Source of the DNA: JACCTU01 sp963798985
GTDB taxonomy: Bacteria > Actinomycetota > Thermoleophilia > Gaiellales > Gaiellaceae
Direction: 5' to 3'
DNA: 64,000 bases
Assembly (NCBI GenBank): GCA_963798985.1
Contig: CAWCVL010000009.1
Coordinates: 1 to 64,000, forward strand
The first letter of the stretch is position 1. Each line of letters opens with the position of its first letter. The notes under the pieces are model-generated. The model was given only the letters and a program-made list of their open reading frames with translations. It did not search any database and was not told the DNA's origin. The position numbers and the translations under genes were made by a program. Positions 1 through 11,594 of the stretch are shown one piece after another.

Positions 1-1
1 T

Positions 2-1057
2 TCACAGGCTGGCTACGCCGACACGACCGCGTGCGGCAACTTCGACGCAGCGTATGACAACGCGTCTTGCGGCGACATGGTGCGAGTCAAGGGTGGCAGC
101 TACGGAGGCCAAGCCGTGACGGGTCAGCGGTCGTGTGGTGGCGGATGGACGCAGGCGACCTGCGACCTGTGTGTCAAGTTCTCCGAGGCGACCGGTGAGC
201 AAGTAACCCTCGGCGATCTGGACGGAAACGCCGACTACGTCGAGTTCAACGACTTCGTCGTCCAGCAGGATTGGAGCGTAACGGCCGGCAACGTTGACCA
301 CGTCATCTGCCGCAACTGCGATGTCCGCAGCGTGTTCTACTCAGGAGCACCGATGAGCAACATCTCCATGATCGGCGGAGACGTTGGCCCGGTGGTGAAT
401 AGCCACCCGCAACTCGCTCCGGCGAACGGGATCGGCGCAGGGTGGATGACCGACATCCTCTTCCAGGGCGTCTACTTCCACGACGTGACCACGACTAACG
501 CAGCCACCTATCACGTCGAATGCATGCAGTCCGTCGGCGGCACACGCGTCACGTTCCGCGGCAATCGTTGGAGCGGCTGCGGGATCTTCGACCTCTCGCT
601 AACCGAATACAACAACTCCGGCCCACCGACCGACTATGTGGTCGAGAACAACTTCTTCGGGCCTTCCGTCAATGGTGGCAGCTACTCCTTCCACGTCAAC
701 TCGAACGCATCTGCGATCGTACGGCTCGTTCTCCGGCACAACTCCTCACCTCAGCTGTTCCTACTCAAGAACGTCGTTCCGCTCCAGAATGCGATCGTCA
801 GCGGCAACCTTGCTCCTAGACCCGTCTGCGACGCGCCCGGCAACGTCAGCTACTCCAACAACGTCTGGACCGGCGGCACTTGCGGTTCGTCCGACTTCGC
901 GGCGAGTAGTCTCGGCTTTGTGAACGCAGGCGCGCTCGACCTGCATCTCATCGACGGTGCCCCGGCGCTCGGTCGCGGCGGCTCCAGTTGCCCGTCGATC
1001 GACTTCGACGGACAATCGCGCTCGGCGCCCTGTGACGCCGGTGCTGACGAACGCTAG
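2..1057 (+). CDS. Right-handed parallel beta-helix protein, 5' truncated
   Basis: The frame is already open at the window edge and runs to TAG at 1055, so the N-terminus lies outside. The protein is rich in Asn, Gly, Ser and aromatics in short irregular repeats (VVENNFFG, NNVWTGG, FRGNRWSGCG), as in pectate-lyase-like parallel beta-helices. It ends with SAPCDAGADER, the C-terminal signature seen in 'choice-of-anchor Q' secreted proteins. It is probably an extracellular or surface protein with a carbohydrate-related or structural role; the substrate cannot be told. The next gene is a paralogue with the same ending, so the two form a tandem pair at the edge of a polysaccharide locus. Confidence 0.7.
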   Translation, partial: SQAGYADTTACGNFDAAYDNASCGDMVRVKGGSYGGQAVTGQRSCGGGWTQATCDLCVKFSEATGEQVTLGDLDGNADYVEFNDFVVQQDWSVTAGNVDHVICRNCDVRSVFYSGAPMSNISMIGGDVGPVVNSHPQLAPANGIGAGWMTDILFQGVYFHDVTTTNAATYHVECMQSVGGTRVTFRGNRWSGCGIFDLSLTEYNNSGPPTDYVVENNFFGPSVNGGSYSFHVNSNASAIVRLVLRHNSSPQLFLLKNVVPLQNAIVSGNLAPRPVCDAPGNVSYSNNVWTGGTCGSSDFAASSLGFVNAGALDLHLIDGAPALGRGGSSCPSIDFDGQSRSAPCDAGADER

Positions 1058-1155
1058 CCAAGCTCCTCAGTAGCAGCTGCGATAAAAAGGCCGGCCTGGT
1101 CTTTCGGCCGTGTAGCGAGCGCAGTCGAGGGTGCTACGCTCGCGGCCGCTCTCCG

Positions 1156-2299
1156 TTGCGCATCGGCAAAAACGCATTTGGTCGGACCAGCGCGGCCGTG
1201 GTCCTCGGCAGTGTGGCCCTCTCATCGGGGGATTCGGCGACCGGCGCCCCCGCCCCGCGGCCGACCCTCTTCGTCAGCGCCTCCGGTGTCGACAATCCGC
1301 GCTGCGCGCGCGCCACACCTTGCCTCCGGTTCGCTCACGCGCACATGATCGCCAAGCCGGGCGCGATCGTCGAGATCGCCGGGGGCGACTACCCAGAGCA
1401 GACAATCGAGCTCAAAGCTGCCGGCGCGGCTCCCCGCGTCTCCTTTCAGCCGGCGCCCGGCGCACGCGTCTCGGTTGCAGGCGTGACCGTCAGAGGATCG
1501 CACGTTGAGTTCCGCAACCTCAGTATCGGCTCGTGGATCACGAAGTCGACCGCAGACAACGTGAGCTTCGTGAACATCAGGAACGCAGGGTTCTGGATCG
1601 AGGGCTCGTCCAACGTGTCGATCATCCGCGGCAGCGTCGGTCCAGGTATCGACTATCACCCGATCATCGGCCCTGACGGCCCTCAGCCACCGCGAAACAT
1701 TGTGATCGACCGAGTTCTTCCACGACTGGACGCGCTCGAACGCGGACGTGCACACCGAATGTCTGCAAGTGGGCGGCGCCGATGGTCTCGTCATCCGACG
1801 TAGCCGCTTCTGGAACTGCTCCGTGATGGCACTGTTCCTCAGCTATTGGGGCGGCGGGCCGCACCCGCGCAACATCACGATCGAAAACAACTTCTTCGAC
1901 GGCGGCGGGGACGGCGGTTTCTACTCGGTTCGCTTTGCTGACCACGCGCCAGTCTGGGAGAACGTACTCGTCCGCCACAACTCCGCTCTCGAGCCGATAA
2001 ATGTCGACACGAAGCCCCAGCTGATCAACTTCAGAATCGTCGCGAACGTGCGCCGCTGGAGCCCTGGGGGTGCTCAGGGTGCCAAGTACCGGTACAACGT
2101 TTGGCGCGGCGCCCGCTGTGCGAGCACGGACGTGAACGCGCCGGCCGCCCGCGATCCCGCAAGGCTCGACCTCCGCCTGATGACGAACGCCCGCGCCATC
2201 AACAGGGGCGACCCCAAGGACTTCCCACGGTTCGACATCCAGGGCGAGCGACGGCCGAAAGGCAAACGCGTCGACGCGGGCGCAGACGAGGTCCGCTAA
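1156..2299 (+). CDS. Secreted parallel beta-helix protein (frameshifted)
   Basis: A TTG start at 1156 gives a signal-like N-terminus (TSAAVVLGSVALSS) followed by LFVSASGVDNPRCARATPCL, a typical opening for these proteins. Beta-helix rungs follow (VEFRNLSIGSW, VSFVNIRNAGFW), then VVENN-like rungs (ITIENNFFDGGGDGG) and the C-terminal motif KRVDAGADEVR. The frame changes near 1710: the first frame ends in low-complexity residues, and a second frame picks up EFFHDWTRSNADVHTECLQ. One missing base explains both halves. It is a paralogue of the truncated upstream gene. The TAA at 2297 overlaps the stop of the convergent methyltransferase. Confidence 0.65.
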
Positions 2300-2934
2300 G
2301 CGCCTCGGACCACCATCAGGCTCTTCGCGAGTCCCACGATTCGCTCATGGTGGATCTCTGCGTCGGGGAACAGCCGCCTCATGTCCGCCGTGGTCAGGAG
2401 GTTGATCTCCTCCCATCCCCCCTTTGCCCGCCAGCCGAGCGTGAACCGTCGGTTGAGCTCACGCTGTACACGCTTGGGAACGAACTGAAAGAGCGGGAGT
2501 TGGTAGTGCGGCTCGATCGGGAAGTGCCGGTTCGGCGTCTGGACGAAGTACCGCTTCGAGACGCGGCGGATCTCCGATGCGAACGCCGGCTGAAGCTCGG
2601 GTGGGACGTGCTCGATGACCGAGTTCGAGAACGCAACGTCGAACTCACCGTCCGCGAATGGCAGATCGGTTCCATCGGCCTGCACAACGGTGACGTTGTC
2701 GGCGCCGAGCCATCTGCTGCCGTCGGGGAGCAGGTCGACGGCAACGATTTCGTTGACCTTATTGAACCGCTCGAGAGCTGCCCCCCAGCCGGCGCCCACG
2801 TCAATGATGCGATCCTCCGGCCTCACGTTGCAAAGCTCGATGAACATCCGGTACCGCTGCGTGCGCCACCGTTGGACGGTCTTGCTCCCGGCTGCCCAAG
2901 ATCTGAGTGGATCGAAGAGTTCCCGGCGTGGCAC
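2296..2934 (-). CDS. Class I SAM-dependent methyltransferase
   Basis: 212 aa, intact. Motif I is IIDVGAGWGAALERF near residues 44-58, followed by the acidic strand EIVAVDLLPDG, motif II region NVTVVQADGTDLPFADGEFDVAFSNSVIEHV, and a C-terminal half typical of the Methyltransf_11 group. Small-molecule or sugar O-methylation is plausible because the next genes are an acyltransferase, a glycosyltransferase and a sugar-phosphate transferase. The substrate is not deducible. It converges on the beta-helix gene with a 3-nt overlap of stop codons. Confidence 0.8.
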   Translation of the reverse strand: MPRRELFDPLRSWAAGSKTVQRWRTQRYRMFIELCNVRPEDRIIDVGAGWGAALERFNKVNEIVAVDLLPDGSRWLGADNVTVVQADGTDLPFADGEFDVAFSNSVIEHVPPELQPAFASEIRRVSKRYFVQTPNRHFPIEPHYQLPLFQFVPKRVQRELNRRFTLGWRAKGGWEEINLLTTADMRRLFPDAEIHHERIVGLAKSLMVVRGA

Positions 2935-3035
2935 GCGGCCAAATTTCTAGCACCGAGGGAAGCTGGTTTGTATTGGCACTTTGCCGGATCCTCATCGATT
3001 GGGGGAGCGATAGTCGTCGCGCGGCACCTATCATC

Positions 3036-3617
3036 GTGTACGTGCGGCCGATTCGGCGCATCCTCGGGCGTGTGTTCCTCGCGCTCTACCGCACAGGCTC
3101 TCGGGGGGCAGCGAAGGCCTTTTCGGTCGCGGCTGCCGGGTCGTTCGCAGCCTTCGGGCAACGGAGCGTCGTTCAACCTCCTGTCCGGCCTGGCGGGCAG
3201 CGATGGATTTCGATGGATCGGGCGACTTCACGGCGGCCGGGTCTGGCTGAGTATCGGGGAGGACCGCGAGCGCCGACACTCGAGGTCGGTGATGGGGCCA
3301 GTATCGTGGGCGGATGTGTGTTGTCCGCAGCACAGTCGGTCCGACTTGGCGACGTGTGCTGCTCGGCGCGCAACATCACTACACTCCGACCACATGCACG
3401 CCTATGAGGACCGCGAAGCGGCGGTCCTCGACCAGGGGATCACGCCGGTCGCTCCCGTCAGACCCCGCGCCGGCGCCTGTACAGGGCTAGAACGCGCGTT
3501 GGCAACGAGCGTTCGACGGTTGGCGCGCGGTGATCGGCGCCACTGGAAGTGGTTCGAAGTACGTTCCTGACCACGCAGTCGCGGTCGGTGCGCCGTCGGT
3601 ACGCGTTTCGTGCGTCA
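3036..3617 (+). CDS. Hexapeptide-repeat (LbH) acyltransferase, frameshifted
   Basis: No single frame is long, but successive frames join into one protein. It opens with VRPIRRILGRVFLALYRTG, continues with SFAAFGQRSVVQPPVR, then LEVGDGASIVGGCVLSAAQSVRLGDV, then HAYEDREAAVLDQGITPVAPV, and ends with VIGATGSGSKYVPDHAVAVGAP. That is the usual layout of WbbJ-like left-handed beta-helix acetyltransferases: an [LIV]GxxxxI hexapeptide core, a 'DHxHAYED' loop and a C-terminal VPDHAVAVGxP. At least four indels are needed. It probably O-acetylates a sugar in the polysaccharide pathway of its neighbours. The start is GTG 3036 or 3042. Confidence 0.55.
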
Positions 3618-3646
3618 ATTCGAGCCGGAACTCGAACTGGACGGAG

Positions 3647-4975
3647 TTGACGCGGATTCTCTTCCATTCCTACTACTTCCCTCCGACAGGAGGGGCAGGA
3701 GCTCAGCGGCCTCTGCAAGCTCGTGCGGTATCTCTCACTAGGCCGGCTACCCGTCCGTGGTCGTCTCACGGCACCGGGGGCGCAGCCGACCCGTGGTCAC
3801 CTGACCGACGAGTCACTCGTCTCCGAGATCCCGCGGCAGACCGAAGATCGATCCAGTGCCCCACCCGAGCCCTCCGGCTTCGAGCGGCTGGCGCGTGCGT
3901 GCTGAAGCGTTGGCTCGCGATCAGATCCCCCTGGGACCGATGGTGGGTCCACGGCTCGGTCGACCTTGCGCTCCAGGCGAGCGAAGACGTCGATCTGATC
4001 TACGTCTGGATGCAGCCCTACGCCTCCCGCAGCGGGGGCCGCGCTTCTCCAGGCAGCTGCGCCAAACCCTGGGTGGCGGATCTCGGCGATCCATGGGCGC
4101 TGGACGAGATGCGGCGTTCCCATCGCCCTCCATCGTCATTCTTCGACGGCGGCGAAATGAGGCCGCTGCTCGGCAGCGCCTCCGCGATCGTGATGAGCAC
4201 GCCCGAGGCGGTCGAGCGGCTCTTGGCTGCGTACCCCGAACTCTCGGGACGCAAGGTCGTGTATTCCCAACGGTTTCGACGCCGGCGACTTCGCGGCGAA
4301 CTGAACGCGCGAACCGATGGGAGTTTCCGCATCGTTCACACCGGCTACCTCCACACCGAGTTCGGGGAGTCTGCGCCGACAACGCCGCCTTACGGCGGGC
4401 ACTGGACGGAGCCTTCCCGGACTCGACATCCTGACGCGGTCGCACGTCTTCTTGTCGAGGCGATCGACGACGGTGCTCGCGAGTCGGAGCCGTCTGCGGC
4501 GACGTGCTCGAGCTCCACCTTGCCGGAGTGCTGAACGAGGCGACCTCGCCGTTGCCGCACGCTGCCCGGCGCAAGCTCCACGGGTAACCACGACGCGCAG
4601 TCGATCGAGCTGATGAGGACCGCCGATCTCCTCTTCCTTCCGATGCATGATCTCCCGCCGGGCGCGCGCGCGACCATCGTGCCCGGCAAGACGTACGAGT
4701 ACCTCGCCTCGGGTACGCCCATTCTCGGCGCCGTGCCAGATGGTGACGCGCGCGACATCCTCGGGGCGGCCGGGAACGCGCGGCTTTGCCGGCCCGGACG
4801 ATGTCGAGGCTATGGTCCGAGCGTCCTCCAGGGTGACATCGAGCGATATCGAGCGGGCGGTCCGCTCCGTTGCCGGCCCACCCGACCGTCGTGGCGCGGT
4901 TCGAATACCGCCGCCTGGCCGCGCGGCTGCCGGGGTCTTCGACGAGGTGCTCGGCCCGCGGCTGCCGCTGCCGCC
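3647..4975 (+). CDS. GT4-type glycosyltransferase, frameshifted
   Basis: A TTG start at 3647 gives LTRILFHSYYFPPTGGAGAQRP, the nucleotide-sugar glycosyltransferase N-terminus with its Gly-rich loop. In-frame stretches include VDLALQASEDVDLIYVWMQP, KPWVADLGDPWALDEM and SAIVMSTPEAVERLLAAYPE. After further frame changes come LLFLPMHDLPPGARATIVPG and KTYEYLASGTPILGAVPDGD; the last is the C-terminal GT-B donor-binding segment with the Glu of the EX7E-like region. The stop is lost in an indel near 4975, where the gene meets the convergent sugar transferase. A membrane-peripheral role in exopolysaccharide assembly is inferred from the neighbours. Confidence 0.6.
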
Positions 4976-6485
4976 AGTACGCGCCGCGCCGGCCGAGCAC
5001 GACCGGGATCGTCTGGCACAGGATCTTCAGGTCCCACCAGAGCGACCAGTTGGTGACGTAGAGGTAGTCGAGCTTCGTCATCTCCTCGAACGGGATGTCG
5101 TTCCGCCCGAGCACCTGCCAGAGCCCCGTGATCCCCGGCGTCATGTCGAGCCGGCGCGATGCCCAGCCCGTGATCTTGTCCGCCTCGTAGACGACGAACG
5201 GCCGCGGCCCGACGAGGCTCATCTCGCCCTTGCAGCACGTTCCAGAGCTGCGGCAGCTCGTCGAGGCTCGTCCGGCGGAGGAAGCGCGCCGACTCGCGTT
5301 ACGCGCGGGTCCGTGCCCTTGATCTTGAAGAGCGGCCCGTCGACCTCGTTCATGTGCAGGACCTCGCTCCGCTCGCTGCTCGGCGCCGACGTGCATCGTG
5401 CGGAACTTGACGATGTGGAACGTCGAGCCGAGGCGCCCTCGGCGAGGCTGCCGGTAGAGCGCCGTGCCCTTGCTGTCGAGACGGATCGCGACGGCGATCG
5501 CGGCGAGGACGGGCGCGAGGAGGAGCAGCGCGAGCCCGGAGACGACGACGTCGACCGACCGCTTGAGCAGCCGCGAGCTGCGGCCGAGGCGCATCGGCGG
5601 CAGCGTCACGACCGGCATGCCCTCGACGTCGTCGAGGGTCGCATGGGAGGTGAAGATCTCGAAGTAGCGCGGCACGATCGACACCTGGACGTCGGGGCGC
5701 CGGACGGTCCGCACGAGGTCGAGCGTCGCCTCGTGGCTGCCGACCGACGACGCGAGCAGCACGCGGTCGATCTCGTACTCGTCGACGATCGCGAGCGATC
5801 TCCGCGGGCGACCCGAGCATCGGCGCCGGCAGCGGCTCGTCGGCGTCGCCGTCGAGGAAGCCGATGACCTCGAGGCCGTACTCGGGGTGCGCCAGGATCT
5901 TCCGGTGCACGAGGCGCGCGTCGTCGCCCGCTGCCCACGATCAGCGTCCGCCGCGGCGGTCATCACGCGTGGGAAGACCCAACTGCGGATCGAGCCGCGG
6001 ACGACCGGGACGAGCACGAGGGCTGCCGGCCAGGAAAAGCGCGGCCTCGACCGCGGTGTAGATCCACCAGTCGAAGAAGAAGTCCACGGCCTGCGACAGG
6101 AGCAGGTAGAACAGCGACCCGACGAGCATCGCGTGGAAGAGATCGCGGACCTCGTCGAAGCTCGAGACGGAGATGCGCAGGCTGTCGTTGTCGTACAGGT
6201 TGTACGCGGTGAAGATCCCGAGCCAGACGAACCGGCGCCGTGACGGCGAAGAGCGACAGGAACCACGGGGCGGCGGAGACCGGTGGGAGCGGTGCCATCT
6301 GGTCGGCGACGACGTACGCGGCGGCGTACGCGACCGTAAGCGGCGATCGAGGTCTCCGGCGATCGAGGATCCAGGTGCGACCGCGGCGCAGCCGCGTGCT
6401 GGCCGCTCGAGGCGGCAGGCGCGGCGATCTGCTCGAGCCCGGTCGTCACCTCGGTCGTCCTTCCTGCGTTGGCAGCCACGGTCAC
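4970..6485 (-). CDS. Exopolysaccharide polyprenyl-phosphate sugar-1-phosphate transferase, frameshifted
   Basis: The N-terminal half, in several frames, has hydrophobic segments (AAPWFLSLFAVTAPVR, LLSQAVDFFFDWWIYTAVEAALFLAG) and a Rossmann-like CoA-binding-type region with VDEYEIDRVLLASSVGSHEA. The C-terminal catalytic part is clear: SRLLKRSVDVVVSGLALLLL, then STFHIVKFRTMHVGAEQ, then GEMSLVGPRPFVVYEADKI, then DMTPGITGLWQVLGR and KLDYLYVTNWSLWWDLKILC. These are the KFRTM, GPRP and PGITGLWQV signatures of the bacterial sugar transferase family (WbaP/CpsE/Pgp type). It attaches the first sugar phosphate to undecaprenyl phosphate. GTG start at 6485. Confidence 0.7.
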
Positions 6486-6662
6486 GCGCTTCCTCCTCGG
6501 AGCGATGCCTCGAGTCTAGGAAGGGCGCTGGGCGCTTTATAGACCAGACTTTCGGGACTCCCTGCCCGGCGAGGGCGTCACTGCTCCAACTAGCCGATCG
6601 GCGGGTTGGCCCCCGCAGCCAATGCGCTCAACATAGTGCTGGAGGTGGGCCGGGTGCTTTGC

Positions 6663-9600
6663 TTGACGCGAGGGGGAAGCGGACGTTGGCGCAGCGTGCG
6701 CCCGATCCGCGTCGTCGCGGCGCTCGCGCTGGCCTCGTCTGCGCTCATCGGTGGGAACGACCGGCGCCGTCGGGGCGATGTCCGACGCCTGCGCGCCGGT
6801 CGTCAACCAGGTGGCCTGCGAGAACTCGCTGCCCGGCAGTCCGCGCTCCGAGTGGGACGTCGAGGGCGCCGGCGACCCGACGATCCAGGGCTTCGCGACC
6901 GAGTTCAGCGTCGACCAGGGCGAGACCGTCCGCTTCAAGATCAAGACCGACGCGAGCGACTACCGGATCGACATCTACCGGCTCGGCTGGTACGGCGGCC
7001 TCGGCGCGCGGAAGGTCGCCACGGTGGCGCCGTCCGCGCATCGCTGCCCCAGACCCAGCCGGAGTGCCTGAGCGACGCCGCGACCGGCCTCGTCGACTGC
7101 GGCGAACTGGGCGGCGTCGGCGTCGCTGGGCACGTGCCCGCCGACGCCGTGTCCGGCGTGTACCTCGCGAAGCTCGTGCGCGACGGACACGCGGCGGCGA
7201 GAGCCACATCGTCTTCGTCGTCCGCGACGACGACGGCGCACTCCGACGTCCTCTTCCAGACGTCCGACACGACGTGGCAGGCCTACAACCGCTACGGCGG
7301 CAACAGCCTGTACGTCGGGCTCGCCCGCGGGCCGCGCCTACAAGGTGAGCTACAACCGCCCGTTCACGACGCGCGGCTCACGCGCGATGAGTCGTGGCTC
7401 TTCAACGCCGAGTACCCGATGATCCGCTGGCTCGAGCGAAACGGCTACGACGTCAGCTACACGACGGGCATCGACACGGACCGCCGCGGCGCGGAGCTGC
7501 TCGAGCACAAGGTGTTCCTCTCGGTCGGGCCACGACGAGTACTGGTCCGGCGAGCAGCGCGCGAACGTCGAGGCGGCGCGCGACGCCGGCGTCAACCTCG
7601 GCGTTCTTCAGCGGCAACGAGGTGTTCTGGAAGACGCGCTGGGAGCCGAGCATCGACGGCTCGAGCACGCCGTACCGCACGCTCGTCTCGCTACAAGGAG
7701 ACGCACGCCGAGCGCGAAGATCGACCCGATCCCGGCGTGGACCGGCACCTGGCGCGACCCGCGCTTCAGCCCGCCCGCCGACGGCGGCCGGCCCGAGAAC
7801 GCGCTGACCGGGACGACTCTTCACGGTCAACGCGTACCGGCGAGGATGCGATCAAGGTCCCGGCCGACCTCGGGCAAGCTGCGCTTCTGGCGCAACACCA
7901 GCGTCGCGACGCTCGCCGCCGGCGCAGACGGCGACGCTGCCCGCCGGCACGCTCGGGCACGAGTGGGACGAGGACGTCGACAACGGCTTCCGTCCCGCCG
8001 GCCTGTTGCGGCTCTCGTCGACGACGCTCACCGTCGCACGAAGCATCTCCAGGACACGGCACCACCTACGCGCCAGGCACCGCGACGCACGCCTGACGCT
8101 CTACCGCGCACCGAGCGGCGCGCTCGTCTTCGGCGCCGGGCACCGTGCAGTGGCGTGGGGCCTCGACGACGTACACGACGTGTTCTCGATCGCGCGCCGC
8201 AGCCGCCGGATCGTCCGGATGCAGCAGGCGACGGTGAACCTGTTCGCCGACATGGGCGTGCAGCCGGCGACGCTCCAGTCGGGCTCGTCGCCAGCGCGAG
8301 CTCCACCGACACCGCGGCGCCCGCGTCGACGATCACCGCGCCCGCGAGCGGCGCGACGTCTCCCGACGGTACGACGGTACACGATCCGGGCACCGCCACC
8401 GACACGCGGCGGCCTCGTCGCCGGCGGTCGAGGTCTCGACCGACGGCGGCGCGACGTGGCACCCCGCCACGGGCCGCAGCTACTGGACCTACAGCTGGAC
8501 GCCGGCGGCGACGGACCGCCGCGATCCGCTCGCGCGCGGTCGACGACAGCGGCAACCTCGAGACGCCCGCGCAGCGGGCATCACCGTCGACGTCCTCTGC
8601 CCCTGCACGCATCTGGCCCGACGACGACGTCCGCCGACCCCGTCGACGACCGACACGAAGGCCGGTCGAGCTCGGCGTCAAGTTCCGCGCCGACGTCGCC
8701 GGCTAGATCACCGGGCGTCCGCTTCTACAAGGGCGCGGCGAACACCGGCACGCACATCGGCAGCCTCTGGACGACCGGCGGGACGCTGCTCGCGCGCGGC
8801 GACGTTCACCGGCGAGACGGCCTCGGGTTGGCAGGAGGTGCAGCTTCGACGCGCCGGTCGCGATCGCCGCCGGGACGACGTACGTCGCCTCGTACCACGC
8901 GCCGAACGGCCGCTACGCGCTCGACCGCCGGTACTTCGCAGCGCGGGCTCGACGCACGACGCCGCTCACCGCGCTCCGCGAGCGGCGTCGACGGCGGCAA
9001 CGGCGTCTACGCGTACGGCGCAGCGCCGACTTCCCGACGCAGCCGCTACCGGCGAGCAACTACTGGGTCGACGTCGTCTTCGACACGCGACGCCCGCCGA
9101 TACGGCGACCGCCGCGTCAGTCGCGGTGACGCCCACGGCGAGCAGCGCGATGCCGACGCGCGCGGCGCGATCACGGCGACGTTCAGCGAGGCGAATGGAG
9201 CCGGCGACGATCTCCGCGGCACAGTCGAGCTCCGCGACGCCCCGACGGCACGCTCGTGCCCGGCGATCGTCTCGTACGACGCGGCGACCCGCACCGCGAC
9301 GTTCGAGCCCGACGCGCCGCTCGCGCTCTCCGCGACGTACACGGCGACGGTCAAGGGCGGCCAGCGCGGCGTGCAGGACTCGCCGGGCAACATGCTCGCT
9401 GCCGACGTCAGCTGGTCGTTCACGACCGCCGCGCCGCGACGTGCCCGTGCCGCTCTGGTACTCCACCGCGGTGCCCGCGACGACGGCGAGCGCCGACACG
9501 CAACGCGGTCGAGCTCGGCGTCAAGTTCCAGCGCCGACGTCGACGGCTGGATCGACCGGAGTCCGCTTCTACAAGGGGCCAGGCAACACCGGCACCCACA

Positions 9601-11590
9601 TCGGCAGCCTCTGGACCGCGGCGGCGCGCTGCTCGCGCCGCGCCACCTTCACGAGCGAGACGGCCTCCGGCTGGCAGCAGGTCGCCTTCCGGCCCGGTCC
9701 CGATCACGCGCCGGCACCACCTACGTCGCCTCGTACCACGCCCCCAACGGGCCGCTACGCGCGTCACCGGCAATGCTTCGCGGCGCAGGCGTCGACAACC
9801 CGCCGCTGCGTGCGCTGCGCGAGCGGCCTCGAAGGCGGCAACGGCGTCTACCCGTACGCGCACGCGCCCGCGTTCCCGACCAGACCTCCAGGCCACCAAC
9901 TACTGGGTCGACGTCGTCTTCCCGACCGTCCGCCCCGACGACGACAGCCCGCCCCAGGTCACGGACGCCCCGCCGACGGCGCGACCGGCGGTGCCGACGA
10001 GCAGCCGCGGTCACGGCGACGTTCAGCGAGCCGATGGACTCGACGACGCTCAGCTCGGCCACCTTCGAGCTGCGGGACGCGGGCGGCGCGTCGCGTTCGC
10101 CGCCGACCGTCAGCTACGCGCCGCGAGACGCGCACGGCGACGCTCCAGCCCACGAGCGCTCGCGCTCGGAGCGACGTACATCGCGACCGTCAGGGGCGGC
10201 TCCGCCGGCGTCAAGGACGAGCCGGCAACCCGCTGCCCGACGACTGGCGTGGTCGTTCGCGACAAGGCATGCCCGTGCTCGCTGTTCGTCGTCGGGCGAC
10301 GCGCCCGCGCTCGAGTCGAGCAGCGACAGCGGGCGGTCGAGCTCGGAATTCGCTTCCGGCGCCGACATCGCCGGCTACGTCACGCGGCGTCCGCTTCTAC
10401 AAGGGCAGCCGCAACACCGGCATGCACACCGGCAGTCTGTGGTCGGCACCGGCGCCCTCCTCGCTCGCGCGACCTTCGCCGACGAGAGCGCACCGGCTGG
10501 CAGGAGGTCGTTTCGGCGCGCCCGGTCGCCGTCTCTGCGGGCACGACCTACGTCGCCTCGTACCACGCCCCCCAGGCGGGTACGCCGTCGACCGTCGGTG
10601 CGTTCGCTGCGGCACTCGACAACCCGCCCCTGCACGCGCTCGCGACGGCGTCGACGGCGGCAACGGCGTCTACGCGTACGCAGCACCCCCGTCTTCCCCG
10701 GCTCGAGCCTACGAGTCGAGCAACTACTGGGTCGACGTCGCTTTCGACACGGCCGCCCCGACGGACAGCCTTCCGCCCACCGTCTCAGCAGCATCGCCGA
10801 ACAGTGGAGCGACAGGCGTCCCGTCTGGGACCACCATCCGCGCGTCGTTCAGCGAGGCGGTTGATGCTGCCTCGGTGAGCGACGCGACCTTCCAGCTGCG
10901 CAACGCCGCCGGAGCGCCTCGTTCCCGGGGCCGTGTCGTACGACTCAGCGGCCCGGGAGGCGACGTTCGTCCCCGCCGCCGCACTCGAGCTCGGCGAGAC
11001 GTACGCCGCACGATCGTCGGGGGCTGCGGCGGGAGTGACGGACGAGTCCGGAAACCCGATCGCGGTCGATTACGCTGGGCCTTCACGACGAAGGCGTGTC
11101 CGTGCTCGATCTTCTCGGCGACTGCTCAACCGCTCGCTCGCGTCGGCGGGCGGGCACGGCGGCCGTCGAGCTGGGCCTCAAGTTCCGGGTCGACGTCCCG
11201 GGACGCATCACCGGGGTCCGCTTCTACAAGGGTCCGGGAACACCGGAACGCACGTGGGCAGCCTCTGGACGCTCTCGGGCACGCTGCTCGGCCGCGCGAC
11301 GTTCGCCAACGAGACCGCGTCGGGCTGGCAGCAGGTCTCGTTCTCCGAGCCGGTCGCGGTCCAGCCGGGCACGACGTACGTCGTCTCGTACCACGCGCCG
11401 AACGGCGGCTACGCCGTCGACCTGCTTGGCGTCTCAATCGACACGCGGCTCCGCCGCTGCAGGGCCATCGCGGACGGAGTCGACGGCGGCAACGGCGTGT
11501 ACAGCTACTCGGTCGAGCCCGCGTTCCCGACGGCGACGTATGCAGGCCAGCAACTACTGGGTCGACGTCGTCTTCACCGACGACAGATAG
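6663..11590 (+). CDS. Giant secreted protein: DMFase-like region plus four DUF4082 units with Ig-like domains, frameshifted
   Basis: The start is probably TTG 6663 or GTG 6696, before the signal-like VVAALALASSALIGG. The first ~480 residues, read across frames, contain FKIKTDASDYRIDIYRLGWY, SDTTWQAYNRYGGNSLYVG, PMIRWLERNGYDVSYTTGID, VFLSVGHDEYWS and FFSGNEVFWKTRWEPSIDG, a pattern I associate with N,N-dimethylformamidase beta-subunit-like proteins. An Ig-like domain (TITAPASGAT, VEVSTDGGATWHPATG) follows. Then come four DUF4082 units (GVRFYKG...NTGTHIGSLW, GTTYVASYHAPNG, NYWVDVVF) separated by three Big_5-like domains (ITATFSEAM, FELRDA, YTATVKGGQ). The last unit ends DVVFTDDR and TAG at 11588. 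It is a cell-surface or exported protein of about 1,640 residues if the frame is restored. Confidence 0.6.
8598..11590 (+). repeat. Tandem ~830-bp coding repeats (DUF4082 + Big_5), four copies, last without Big_5
   Basis: Recurrent anchors show the period. TTCTACAAG of the GVRFYKG motif begins at 8723, 9567, 10395 and 11222 (spacings 844, 828, 827). TACTGGGTCGACGTCG of the NYWVDVV motif begins at 9061, 9901, 10725 and 11555 (spacings 840, 824, 830). Each unit encodes a DUF4082-type beta-sandwich opening with a CPCS/CPCT-like tetrad and, in the first three, a following Ig-like domain. The near-constant length points to recent intragenic duplication. Confidence 0.8.
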
Positions 11591-11594
11591 ATCC

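Noticed and set aside
3921..6485. 854-codon minus-strand frame as a single protein
   Set aside because: Only parts match a sugar transferase. The C-terminal third is antisense to the GT4 gene and is low-complexity Arg/Ser/Pro.
8006..10864. 952-codon open frame across the DUF4082 gene
   Set aside because: It is a patchwork of out-of-frame Arg/Ala/Ser-rich sequence with short real segments. The true protein alternates between three frames.
8598..11590. The regular repeats as a CRISPR or transposon array
   Set aside because: The period is ~830 bp, repeats are coding, and the domains are recognisable; spacers and terminal inverted repeats are absent.
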